Assembly: GCF_001638985.1 (NCBI RefSeq)
Contig: NW_017265141.1
Coordinates: 613,001-677,000 of the forward strand
Direction of reading: 5' to 3'
Source of the DNA: Phycomyces blakesleeanus NRRL 1555(-)
Taxonomy: Eukaryota; Mucoromycota; Mucoromycetes; Mucorales; Phycomycetaceae
Length of the DNA stretch: 64,000 nucleotides
The position numbers and the translations under genes are program-made. Numbering within the stretch: the first letter of the stretch is position 1; every line of letters begins with the position of its first letter. The notes below the pieces were generated by a model. That model was not told the origin of the DNA. It worked only from the letters and a program-made list of their open reading frames with translations, and made no database searches. This document shows, piece by piece, positions 32,399-42,696 of the stretch.

Positions 32399-32930
32399 TG
32401 TTGTGGTGGTTGAAGTTGAAGAAGTTTTTAAGAGGAAGAATTGAAGATTTGAAATTAGGAACGAAGATTCGTGAGAACTTGTGTAGGTTTTGTTTATTGA
32501 GAAAGATTTTGTATCAAAGTTTGACCAGGTTCCTACACTGAACTACTACTGCTATTTATATTGTTTTGGATTGGGAAAATTATATAACTGGGGTCAGGTA
32601 ATCGATCCTATCTGAGCCTTAATCAGAGCAACGTGATCTTGGGATAATTAATGTATGATTAATTATATAAATGTGTGTAGTCCCAATGAAGTATTAACAT
32701 CGAAAGTAAATGTGTTTATGAGTTATAATTATGCTTATAATAATCCACTGATGTATCCCATATTATGATGATATCATCATATGAAATATAATCACTATCA
32801 TGCATGCTAAACCTGTGTGTTAAATAATAAAGTAATCGGTAGACACCTTTGACTGGAATAGCTGAGGCCTTATATTATTTCCTTCAGACTTATTCTCAAT
32901 TACAGCAGTAGTCAATACTCATTTACAACA
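32399..32930 (+). mobile_element. Solo LTR, 532 bp, copy 1
   Basis: Starts TGTTGTGGTGG and ends ATTTACAACA. A perfect 5-bp duplication, CTGAT, lies at 32394-32398 and 32931-32935. It is nearly identical, in the same orientation, to the solo LTR at 45,008-45,539 (only a few differences seen), so both are fairly young. Confidence 0.92.
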
Positions 32931-32936
32931 CTGATG

Positions 32937-33062
32937 TTGTTCCTGACCTGGGTTGATCTTTCTTTTACTATACCAAAGTCAAAAGGTCAAACTCACTGGG
33001 CATTAAGGAGTATACATAAAATCAAAGAGAGAATAAAATATACTTTTTATTTGAATATAATA
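32937..33062 (-). repeat. Arm fragment of the long-inverted-repeat family
   Basis: Matches the right arm at 28,945-29,060 (TTTTACTATACCAAAGTCAAAAGGTCAAAC, given here only as a landmark beginning TTTTACTATA, then CATAAAATCAAAGAGAGAAT). It is truncated on both sides. Confidence 0.65.
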
Positions 33063-33498
33063 CGAGGTAGACCAGCGTCTCTAGCAGAACTGCATTGAGA
33101 AGAAATAACCATACTATGAAAAGAAAGAGAAAACTGTTCATCTGAGTTTATTTGGATTTTGTTATTATAAAGGTTTATTGTAGTAATAAAAATAAAATAA
33201 TAGTAAGGAATATATCTTGAAGTCATATTTTTTTGGGGGTTTGTATTTTGATATTTTCAAAAAGGAAAGAAAACTTTATACTTTGTCATATACACAATTG
33301 GTATTGACAATTTTAAAAAAAAATTGAAATATTCGAAAAAAAAGTAAAAAAAAACATAAAGATAAAAATAAGTACAAGCAGAAATAACATGAATACAAAA
33401 AATAAAAAAATAAAAATAAAGCATATAGAAAAAGATTGCCATATTTGGATAAAGACATAGGGCAGAAAGCATATGATATGGAACAGATTAGTTAATTT
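33063..33498. other. No gene seen; AT-rich spacer
   Basis: About 435 bases, A/T-rich with A-runs at 33,310-33,420. The minus-strand Phe/Tyr-rich frames here are low-complexity artefacts. Confidence 0.6.
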
Positions 33499-34110
33499 CT
33501 AGAAAGCACTTCATTATAAACAACATTGTTTATATAGACATTGCTGGTTGCTTTGGTAGAAATACTGTCTATATCAATCATGATTTTTACTGAGTTTGGA
33601 CCTGAGAGAGAGTGACATACAACTGCCCATGACCAAAGACATGGTCGGGAAGATACAGACCAACTTTGTCAAGGATCTGGCCTTGGAACTTGTTGATAGT
33701 CATGGCAAAGGCAAGGCAAACTGGAAATTGACATTGCTTGAACTCAATGGACATGATCAATCCAGTTGGATTCAGCTTGATTCTGGGGATAAGCACCACC
33801 TTTCCAGCACTTGATCCAGTTACAATGGTAGCCTTGATGACATATCTGCCAAAGTCATTGCATATAAGGTGGGTACCATTACAGAGGCGGTAGTACGCTG
33901 GGCCATGTTGTGAGTGGTAGTTAACTGGCTGGGGACAAAATTGCGGTTCCTTTGGTTGTTAGGGCACTGCAAGCTGTTACTCCATTGGTGACCAATTCTA
34001 TTACAGCTGGAACAGTGGGGAATAACAGTGGCAGTGGCAGTGGCAGTGGCAGTGGCAGTGGCAGTGGTGGTAGTCAAATCCAAGTCTCTCTCAACATCAG
34101 AAACTTGCAA
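33499..34110 (-). pseudogene. Helitron helicase C-terminus joined to a zinc-knuckle segment
   Basis: From about 33,900 to 33,587 the minus strand reads NGTHLICNDFGRYVIKATIV, a VVLIPRIKL block, FPVCLAFAMTINKFQGQILD and GQLYVTLSQVQT. These are the last helicase motifs of Helitron Rep/helicase (Pif1-type) proteins. At 34,110-33,890 another frame encodes a Cys/His knuckle (CSSCNRIGHQWSNSLQC) after a Thr/Ala repeat. A perfect 9-bp stem hairpin (TATAAACAA-CA-TTGTTTATA, 33,514-33,533) precedes a CTAG end, as at Helitron 3' ends, but the flanking base is not the expected T. Only the last part of the helicase is present. Confidence 0.6.
34021..34075. repeat. GGCAGT hexanucleotide microsatellite
   Basis: About seven tandem copies of GGCAGT, coding for a Thr/Ala repeat in the zinc-knuckle frame on the minus strand. 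Confidence 0.85.
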
Positions 34111-34546
34111 AGCCTTAAAAGTGGCAGTTAGATCTATAATGAAAATATTAAAAAATAATTAATAGTTGTGGCAATTTATATACAATTTTAAAAATTATCT
34201 CTGTTGCTCTCTGCAGTATATTGTTCTGTGAACGAGAGATCAATTGACAATAGTTGTGTAGGCTCAATAAAATCCCAGACAGCTTCAACCCTTGCACTGG
34301 AAAAAGTGTCCACTTTCACATATGTCAAGCAAATCTAATTTCGAGTGAAAGAAAACATAGAATTGCATCTCAGCCAGTTTTTGTGAATTAAATATTTGAC
34401 AAGAGATGTAGTCGATTTAATTGGCCATAACAATTTGTGTAGCATCTGAGAAAAATACTAAGTCTAAATAAATAAAAAATAAACTACTTTGTGTTCCTCT
34501 TCTTTACTTTTAAACCCATAAACACATTTATCTTTTTTCATTAAAA
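34111..34546. other. No gene assigned; possible upstream exons of the zinc-knuckle frame
   Basis: About 435 bases. A splice-like border (TCTATAATG in plus sense) near 34,132 suggests the minus-strand frame may have an upstream exon near 34,190-34,330, but no motif is recognised. Confidence 0.4.
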
Positions 34547-34626
34547 TGCCTCCCAGCCATATCTCAACCAAAAAGTTTAAATGCTACTGTCCAGTATGCA
34601 GAATTAAAGCAGAAGGATATAATACC
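34547..34626 (+). pseudogene. 5' half of a transposase first exon, split by CACTA copy 2
   Basis: ATG at 34547 opens a frame with Cys-X-Cys-X2-Cys (KCYCPVCR) that stops where CACTA copy 2 begins. The reading continues in frame at 42,112 after one copy of the ACC duplication (VSAQTLKHHERD, then basic RRRK). A CxCxxC plus His pattern at the N-terminus is common in Tnp2-type fungal transposases. The rest of this gene may be the Tnp2 remains at 45.8-48.8 kb. Confidence 0.6.
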
Positions 34627-34825
34627 CACTACGGCGGAGAAAATGGTAACATGTTACCACTTTGGTAACATAACTGCCATTTTTTACTTAATAAAAAATG
34701 GCAGTTATGACTCTGTATAAGGCCAAAACAGGCACTGTTACCATTTTTTACATAGTAAAAAATGGCAGTTATTTATTATGTAAAAAGCCAAAACAGGCAC
34801 TGTTACCATTTTTCAAAAAAAAATC
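34627..34825. repeat. Subterminal repeat array of CACTA copy 2 (accessory-gene end)
   Basis: Repeated TGGTAACAT, TAACTGCCATTTTTTA, AAAAAATGGCAGTTAT and CACTGTTACCATTTTT units in alternating orientation, able to form stems around A/T centres. The same array occurs at 28,495-28,761 and 59,814-60,070. Confidence 0.75.
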
Positions 34826-35823
34826 AAGCGTCCTTCCTTTCCTCTATTACATTCTTTCTTTTGTTCTATTGCTTTCAATTCTAGCACAACCTCTTGTTTT
34901 TCCTTTGCAGCTTTAACAGAATGGTCTGTTTTTTATTATACAGTATTGAATTGGGTTTAATTGAATTGAATCTTTATTTCAATACATGTTTTATTAAATA
35001 AAAATGATAATAATAATAGTAATAATGAAAAAACAATTCCATTGGTCACTGGCAATAAAAAATGATTCTGTTTAGCTACTGCAAAACGTATGTAGTAAAA
35101 CACTACTATTTAAATTGTATTTTATATACTTTGGGTATTCTAATATATCTTAGATAGCACTTATTATTTTTTACCGATTTCTACAAATATACTAATATTA
35201 GAGAAAAAACTTAAAATAAATAAATAGATATAATATTATTATAATGCTTACCTTTATATAATATGCTTACTTGTTCAGTAAAATAAGCATTTACTCTAAG
35301 AATATATATATATATTAAAGAATGTATTAATATTTAAGATCTATATATAAGAAAAGCAATAAAACATAAGCACTATAGAAAGTCGTTATCGTAGAAGAAG
35401 AAAAACTTGAGCAAAGATTCAAGTCATGTAACATGAAGCTAATTTGAATCTGATTCATACAACCGGAATGAGCATCTTGTTAGAAAGCTTAACGTGTTTA
35501 TTCTACTCAATATACTTACATATAATAGAACGACTCCCAAGTATAATATATCAGTACAAAAATATTACTATTAATTTTTTTCCCAAAAAAAAGGCTATAT
35601 ACTATTTCCTTTTATATTTGAATGTAGCGGAATTGTAGATGCTGTACATTAGCTTCAAATTCTTGTAATCACAACATTAGCAATCATATGAAAGAGGTCA
35701 ATAAATTTTTTATATGAAAGAAAAAAGGAATAAAAAACATAAAAAGAAAAATGACGAGATAAGAAAAAAAATGCACTAAAGACAGACTAAAAAAATCAAA
35801 CTCGGCCAATCACAGCAGCCAAA
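34826..35823. other. Non-coding part of CACTA copy 2 between its end and the accessory gene
   Basis: Counterpart of 27,499-28,494 in copy 1. AT-rich, no gene. The short frames here (for example 35,444-35,638) are not supported. Confidence 0.55.
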
Positions 35824-36854
35824 CTACGATCTTCGGCTTCTCTTGCAAGCAGGCTCGACACTTGCTGTGGGTGGAGGAGACCTACATAAAAGAGTAAGAA
35901 GTTTATATTAGTTTTGTATTAACAGCGCATGAGAAAAAGCAACAATGGTAACTTACAGCACATCTGCCATTATGGGCGACTCAACATCACCAGTTTCTGA
36001 CATATCAGGAGAAGAAAGCAAAGAATCACTTATGTCTTGCTGTGTCTATAGCATAATAAAAGGAAACGATGTTAATTAAAGTTTACAATATATAGATTTG
36101 TTAATTGATAAACTTACTTTGTTCTTCTCTGCCATTCTTCTCTTGTGCGTCTGGTTGTCGCTCTTGAAGCTTTCCCGAAGAAGGCTTCTTGCACACCACA
36201 TTCTTTTACATTGGTGGATGTGCAATCCACCATTCTTTGCCAACCTCTCCAAATGCATCATGTAGTATTCCCTGTTTTTCTCTGGGATATTCTTCCATTC
36301 TTTTGAGGCCGCAGGATAGTCTTTGTCAATGATATCATGCTTTACCGTACAGCCTAATGTTTTGAGATGCAGTCTTTTTACTGTCAAATCATGGTCTGAA
36401 AGAGGGACTAATGGGGGCAAAGGCTGCCCTTGTGGAACTTCTTTGCAGCGCGCCTTCCAGTCCTGCTCGTGAAGAATCTGAAGCAACAGATTGTATTTTT
36501 GTGCTTCGTTTTTTCCTTTGAACTTGCCGCCAGTATTGATTACTCACTTACCGAGCTGATCAAGGTACTCTGTGAGCTGGGCTCTTTTCACAGACTTGGC
36601 AATGCGCTCAAGAGCTACAAAAAATGTATGACAATATTAATAAAGTAAATAAACATCTAAGCACAGAATATATATGACTTACAACTCTGCTCAATAATGC
36701 TTTGTTGCATTGTAGTTAGATCTTCCGCACTGACTGCTGGTGCAAATTGATTGCTGAATTGCCTTTGAAGCTCGCGCAATGCTTGCTTGATTTCAGCAAG
36801 ATCAACCTCAATCTTTTGAATTGAGTTGAGGAGAGTTGTGTTAATATCGGACAT
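35824..36854 (-). pseudogene. CACTA accessory gene, copy 2, with premature stop
   Basis: Same four-exon layout as copies 1 and 3, from ATG 36854 to TAG 35824. In exon 2, codons read QLGK then TGA then VINT, where the other copies have CAA (Gln), so the protein would end after about 80 residues. The remainder, including the W/C/W signature (WKNIPEKNRE), is preserved apart from small substitutions. Confidence 0.85.
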
Positions 36855-38291
36855 GTTTAAGTTTTTTTTTAGCTATAAGCAGTGAGTTGAAAAGAAAAGG
36901 TGATAGTTTAGACAAGTAGAATAAGAGCGATTTGAGTTTGAGAAAGGCAACGATTTATTACAAGCAATTGATAGCTATTTATATGAAAAAGATACAGACA
37001 GATGTACAAACAAAACATATAAAAGAAGGGATGCTTATGCACTTGTATGCACCTGTCTGCACCTGTCTGCAGTAGTTCATGTGAACATGATACAGTCTTT
37101 TCGTGTCGACACAACAAAACTGTAAGAAATATAAAGATAAAATGAATTAGACTTTAAATCAATATTATATGTATAAATGTTCATACTTTGCACCGTCTAC
37201 ATATTAAACGTTTTAAAGTATATGATATAATAATATAACTCTATACATATTGCAGATATAGCATGAAATTTGGTTAAAGTTCTCAATGACAAAACCCTGT
37301 ACCAGTTAAAATTATAACTTTAAATATACTCTACAGTAGCTATATAACATCTGAACATCATATAGTTAATTAGCCCCTTTTTATCAACATTAAAGTAAAT
37401 GTTATGATACTCAAGTTTATATCATACTTATTATCATTATCGACTAAAACTTTTGATTGATACTGTCATCAAAGGTAAAAATAATTTTAACTGTCATTAC
37501 TATTATTTACCAAGGGGCATTTTTGACTGAAACTGTACATTTTTGAAAAAGGTGTGCTTTAACTCACATCGGCACTTTCAATTAACACCCCTTTCGATCA
37601 GTAGTGCTTATCTTGATGATGTCAGTAAAAGAGTATCAGACTATAGCCCTCATTATCTATATCTATTTCTTTAAGTTTTATACATAAACAAGAAAATAAT
37701 GCTATTAGCTAAATATATATTCACTATCTCAAAAATATTATTAGTACAACACAGATAATATAAATATGTCTTTTCTACCAATGTGTTTAGACAGTACTAC
37801 TTTTTTTTAACTGTTAATTATTAGAAGGCTGTTTTTCTTTGCCTTTGGTATTAGAGAGTAATTGATAATTTATTTAAAAAAAAAACATAAATTATTTGGT
37901 CATTAATTATCCTAAATATACATATACCTCTTTATAAAACCCAAAGAATATCTAATCGCTCACAAGTAAAGAGTATGTGTCTGTTTCACCAGTGCTCTTT
38001 TAATGGTACCCCCTTGTCAACCAAGAAGTATTTTAACTTACATCATAATTATTAATGAAGAAGAATCTTTCCAACCACGGGAATTATTTACTGACAGGTG
38101 TTTCACCTAGCATTGACATTACTGTAATTATTGCTATATCATCACTATGAGAGAGAAAAAGAAAAAGAGCCGCAAGCATTTTGGTTAAAAAATAAAGAGT
38201 ATATAAAGATGTCTTTTACATTTAATAAATAGCACCAAAATCCTCTTCGCAGCTTTATTTTATATATTACATACGTACCAACCCAACCAAT
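36855..38291. promoter_or_regulatory. Shared divergent upstream region of CACTA copy 2
   Basis: 1.44 kb between the two start regions, homologous to 25,031-26,467. No gene seen. Confidence 0.45.
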
Positions 38292-41200
38292 ATGTCTTCT
38301 TCCAACGCCAGCCAGCAGAGAGATAGAATATCTACACAGCAATACCAATGTGATCAATGTGTCTTGTTTTTTTGATAACTACCAGAAGCTGCAAAACCAC
38401 AAGAGAATTCACAGAGGAGATTCAGCAACAATGACTGAAATTGACCAGTCTATTCTGGATGATGTTGACATGTACCATGACAAAAATGATACTAGTAATG
38501 AAGATGAATCTGTTAGCAATTCAGGTAATGAAAAGAGCTGTAATTGTATTATTTATTTTCCAATTACTAAATAATGTATTACAGAATATACTATGGAGTC
38601 TATGGAGCTTGATAATACTATTTCATATAAGTGCGCATGTAATTTTGAGGACAGTGAGGGTGAAGCTCACATTTATGACAGCAGCCGAATCAGTACAAAT
38701 ACTTTTACCAAGGCTGAGTTGATGAGTATTCATCTGTCTCAATTGATGCTACAGCATAGAATTGCTAGAGCAGCATATAGAGACATTGTTCAATTTATAA
38801 ACACTGTCATCCGAGACCATGACGATATAATGATGGGTAAAATATTATATTTTCTGTTACCTTGTACTTTAATTCCAGATCACTAACATGTAGTGATATC
38901 GTTTTTTTTAGAACCTGGGGCTAAGATCAGTCATGGCGAAACTGTTGATGCTTTGCTCAAGTCAAAGTCAAGTGTCAACGGCCATGAGTATGATGTCTGC
39001 TCTAGTGGTTGTCGATTGTATGGCATTAATGATGACCTGGAATCTTGTGTTGACTGCAGCAAACCGCGATACAAGACTGATCCCGATCAAAGTCAGACAC
39101 CAGCCGCCAGTATGAAACTTATGTCAGTTGGGGATATGCTTTCTCAAATGTTGGCAGATCCAGCCACAAGAGAACTCCTCTGTTACAGAGCAAACCGGGA
39201 ATCTGTAGCTGGTCAGCTAACCGACATTTTTGATGGTGACAATTACAAGCAGTTGGTGCAGCAGGGCCTGTTCTCCAATCCCGATGATATTGCCATTGGG
39301 CTTTATACTGATGGGTTTGTCAATCAAAAGAAAGGCAAAAACTCATATACCATCATCCATTGCATAATATTCAACCTAGACCCATCCATCAGGTAATTAA
39401 TTAATTTATTACTATTTATTATTATTACATTTTTTTTTAAAAAAAATTACTAATAAAATACTTAGATATACCAACAAATACCTTTTGCAACTGGCAATCT
39501 TGCCTGGCCCCAAGAAGCCAACTCATTTGGACTCCTTTCTTATACCCATCATCAATGAATTGCGAGATCTTGAGGCACATGGCTTGGTTGTCAAGCACAA
39601 TGGAGTGGAGTTTTGCAGATCCAAGGTCTATCTTCTGCTTGCTTCTGACGATATTCCAGCTGTAGCTGATATGGCCCACATTGGTTCCCATACAAGTTTA
39701 TTTGGTTGCCGTTTTTGTGAGACCAAAGGCAAATGCCCTACTAACAGACGGCATGGCATGTACTTTGATGACATTTCCACCCGGTTAAGACCTTTGGAAG
39801 ACTTCAAAGTAGGCAACCCTGTAAGTATACAAATGTTTAATTAGCCATCTTTTTTTCATACTAAATAACTGCTTGTAATAGTCGAAGAACATATACCAGC
39901 CGAGCATATATACCCAACTCTCAACCTTCTCTGGATCATCATTTTTTGCATTAGATGAACTTCATTTAATTGCAAGAGGGATTGGAAAGCTTGTGTATGA
40001 CCTGATTACCATCACCCTCACAAAGGAAACCAAATTTTATTATACCCATCCAGACAATACCCTCAATACCACCAAATACCCTTTTCATATACCAAGAGCA
40101 GACCTTGTAACAATCGGAAACTGTATTACCAGCTCACGAAAATATATACCCACCTCATTTCAAGGCAGTTTCGACAACGTATTTGCCAAGATCGATGGTA
40201 CTCGCGCAGTGGACTGGCTTGACTTTCTCTTATACCTTGTCCCCACTTTGGTCGTGCCTTATTTACCAAATAGGGCTGTCAAAACAGCTCTATTATCTCT
40301 CGTGAAAGGTTGTGCGTTTGCCTTGCAATGGGCGTTGACATCAGAATTGCTTGATGAGATGGAGTCGTAAGTTATTATATGTCTCATATATTATCATTAC
40401 AAATAGCTGATTGTTACCATTTTTTAAATATTAATAATAGATACTTCAAGCACTGGCACTCGTTTTTATACCAACAAGTCCAGAATAATACCCTGTCTCG
40501 TAGTGTTTTCCAACCAGTGCAACATTACCTGGTCCATATACCCTATATCATCAAGCAGCAAGGCCCCCTGCAATGCTACTCCACTTGCTCAATGGAGAGA
40601 GTAATTGGCGTCTTCTCGAAATTGATAAAGTCCAAATCAAAGGGTGGCCGAAACGCCAGTTTTCTTGTCGAGCGATTTGCGATTCACAATTATACCAGCA
40701 CGGCAATCAGCATCTGTGATGAAATCAACCTCATTCGGCCAAAGCCATATGGAAGAGAGAGCTACATGGACCTTCCTAATGATCCTAGTGGTGCGCAGTT
40801 GTGGGAGCCGTTTCATCAGTTTGTTAATTTGAACGATGATTTGGTGGAAGGTGTAGGCGGCCCTAGTGTGAAGGAAGCTTTATTGAAATACTACCGGAGA
40901 ACAACAGGCTTGACTGGTCACGAGTTTGGTGACTCTGTTGTTGTTGTAGCTGCACATCTGTGGATGGACTCAACTGTATATTCCTCATGCATGTACCAAA
41001 GAAAGAAAAACGAGACCAGCCGTGGCAACCATTACGTGATGTTTACTTGCCCCTATAGAAAGTAAGTATAATATTTTTCGATATACAATCAAAAGTTGCT
41101 TACATTCTATTTATTTATTTATTTTAGCAACCGTAATGTAATTGTTCACAGCTGGCTCGTCGGTACAGTACAGTTCTACTTTCAGCATGTAGATTTCTAT

Positions 41201-41479
41201 GGCTTCCCACACTTTCTTGCTTTCGTGGAGGTCATGAAGGAACATGACGCGGCTGGTCATGACTCATCAGTACCTATCGTCAAACAACGGTCACAAAGCA
41301 CCCATACACTAGGCCACCAAACGCAACCGACTTATGCAGTTATAAGTGTAAATGACATTTGTTATCAAGTTGGTCTGGTCCAATACCCACCGAATGGAAA
41401 CCAGTTTTATGTAATCGCGCCCTATTATATCTTTAACAACAACATGCGCATTACTAAAGGCAATCTTTCCATTCTGTAA
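38292..41479 (+). CDS. CACTA Tnp2 transposase, copy 2 (879 aa open frame)
   Basis: Exons from the internal ATG: 38431-38524, 38585-38836, 38912-39392, 39466-39820, 39882-40366, 40441-41061, 41128-41479. All have GT-AG borders; the total is 2,640 nt (880 codons with TAA) without stops. Upstream, an ATG at 38292 starts a C2H2 finger (QCDQC, then HKRIH), but one extra T in its T-run shifts the frame, so only the internal start gives the long protein. Core motifs: YDVCSSGCRLYGI with CVDC; GLYTDGFVNQKK (candidate first Asp); LAILPGPKKPTHLDSFLIP; ASDDIPAVADMAHIGSH with GCRFC; FFALDELHLIARGIGKL; and a C-terminal QQGPLQCYSTCSMERVIGVF block. Family role: cut-and-paste at the CACTA ends. Confidence 0.9.
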
Positions 41480-42108
41480 TCCTTTTTATTTTTATCTTAT
41501 TTTTCTATATGCTCTATATCCTTATATCTTTTATATTTTTTATATCATCCTTGTATCTTATATTCTTTTTTTAATTTTCTCTATTTCTTATGTTTTTTTT
41601 AATCTCTATATGCCCCATCTTTCTTTTCTTCTTTATATACTCCGGTTTTTTTTCTATTCTCTATACACCTTATGCTTTTCTCTTCATTCCCTATATGCTC
41701 TATACGTCATTACGCAATTTAAATAAAATCAAATTGCCAATTCATCAAGATAAAAAGAATATCTAAAAAAAAAAGAACGTAGTTTAAAAAATAAAAAAAT
41801 GGCAGTTATGTTACCATTTCGTTCACACATTCCAAAAATTATTAATCTTAATAATTGTTGACATCTTTGATATTCAATAAAACATATATTTCAATACTCA
41901 AAGTGGTCATTACAACTTACAAACATTTTTTACAGTATTGAAAATATTGTACAGCAACAAAAAAAGTGTTTTCATGCTACTTTTTTAAATTGCTACAAAT
42001 GACATTACCATCTTACAACAAACGGCGGAGATTTTATTGGGTTTTGACCAAAAAAATGGCAGTTATGTGCCTACTTTCGGCCCAACTGCCATTCATCCCG
42101 CCATAGTG
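41480..42108. repeat. Transposase-side end region of CACTA copy 2
   Basis: Downstream of the transposase stop: pyrimidine-rich sequence with TATATGCTCTAT repeats (41,480-41,710). Subterminal motifs follow (ATGGCAGTTATGTTACCATTT at 41,798, ATGGCAGTTATGTGCC at 42,056, AACTGCCATTCATCC at 42,084) up to the terminus. Confidence 0.6.
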
Positions 42109-42111
42109 ACC

Positions 42112-42321
42112 GTATCTGCTCAAACGCTTAAACATCATGAAAGAGATGAACAAATTGCAATCAGAGGGCAAACCAACAGACGTAGGAAAAACAATTATAT
42201 TTTTATTTTTATTTTTATTTTTATTTTTAATATGATAATAAGGAGTTATCACAGAGTTTTTAGTGGGGTTACAGACTCAGACAACGAGCCAACCAGTGAC
42301 TTGTTTAAAATAAAAAATCAT
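42112..42321 (+). pseudogene. 3' half of the split transposase exon and a second small exon
   Basis: Continues the frame of 34,547-34,626 with a His/basic block (TLKHHERDEQIAIRG). A (TTTTTA)n stretch follows, then a short acidic exon with TDSDNEPTSDLF after GTTACAG. This is the expected acidic linker that follows the N-terminal module in Tnp2-type genes. No catalytic part follows directly, because the Crypton comes next. Confidence 0.5.
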
Positions 42322-42324
42322 TAG

Positions 42325-42696
42325 AACACCAAATTTTATAGGTAATTTTCACCAAAAAAATATGCTGCTCATTACAAAAAAGTGATCAAAACAAAATATT
42401 TCTTTACATACAAGAGATTCTTTCAAATTCTTATAAATATATATATATATATGAACGTGAGTAGAAGCTTTAAAAGTATCTATATTTCTCTTATATTTAT
42501 CAAAAAGCTGATATTGAATTGGATAAAGTATTATTCTTTAAGTATATGTTTAATTACATATAGCTGTTTGATCTAATAAAGTAGAATATAGCAAGGATGG
42601 TACCAGAAAATAATGGGAAGCTATTAAATTACTTAATAGCAGCATTAACTGAATATCATAAAAAGAAACAAGATATATATTTTTTTTTTTTTACAA
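42325..42696. other. No gene seen; AT-rich
   Basis: Spacer between the split exon and the Crypton 3' end, with a TATATATA stretch near 42,440. Crypton boundaries cannot be read because these elements lack inverted repeats. Confidence 0.5.

Larger units (their letters stand above)
34627..42108. mobile_element. CACTA element copy 2, 7.48 kb
   Basis: The ends are CACTACGGCGGAGAAAATGG (34627) and, in complement, CACTATGGCGGGATGAATGG (42108). A perfect ACC duplication lies at 34624-34626 and 42109-42111. It is inverted relative to copy 1. It has the best preserved transposase of the three copies and an accessory gene with one in-frame stop. Confidence 0.95.

Noticed and set aside
33499..33540. 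Canonical Helitron 3' end
   Set aside because: The hairpin and CTAG fit, but the next base is A, not the expected T, and the hairpin is AT-rich; kept as tentative only.
41480..41710. Structured RNA downstream of the CACTA transposase
   Set aside because: The TATATGCTCTAT-type repeats are simple pyrimidine-rich sequence without a stable paired fold.
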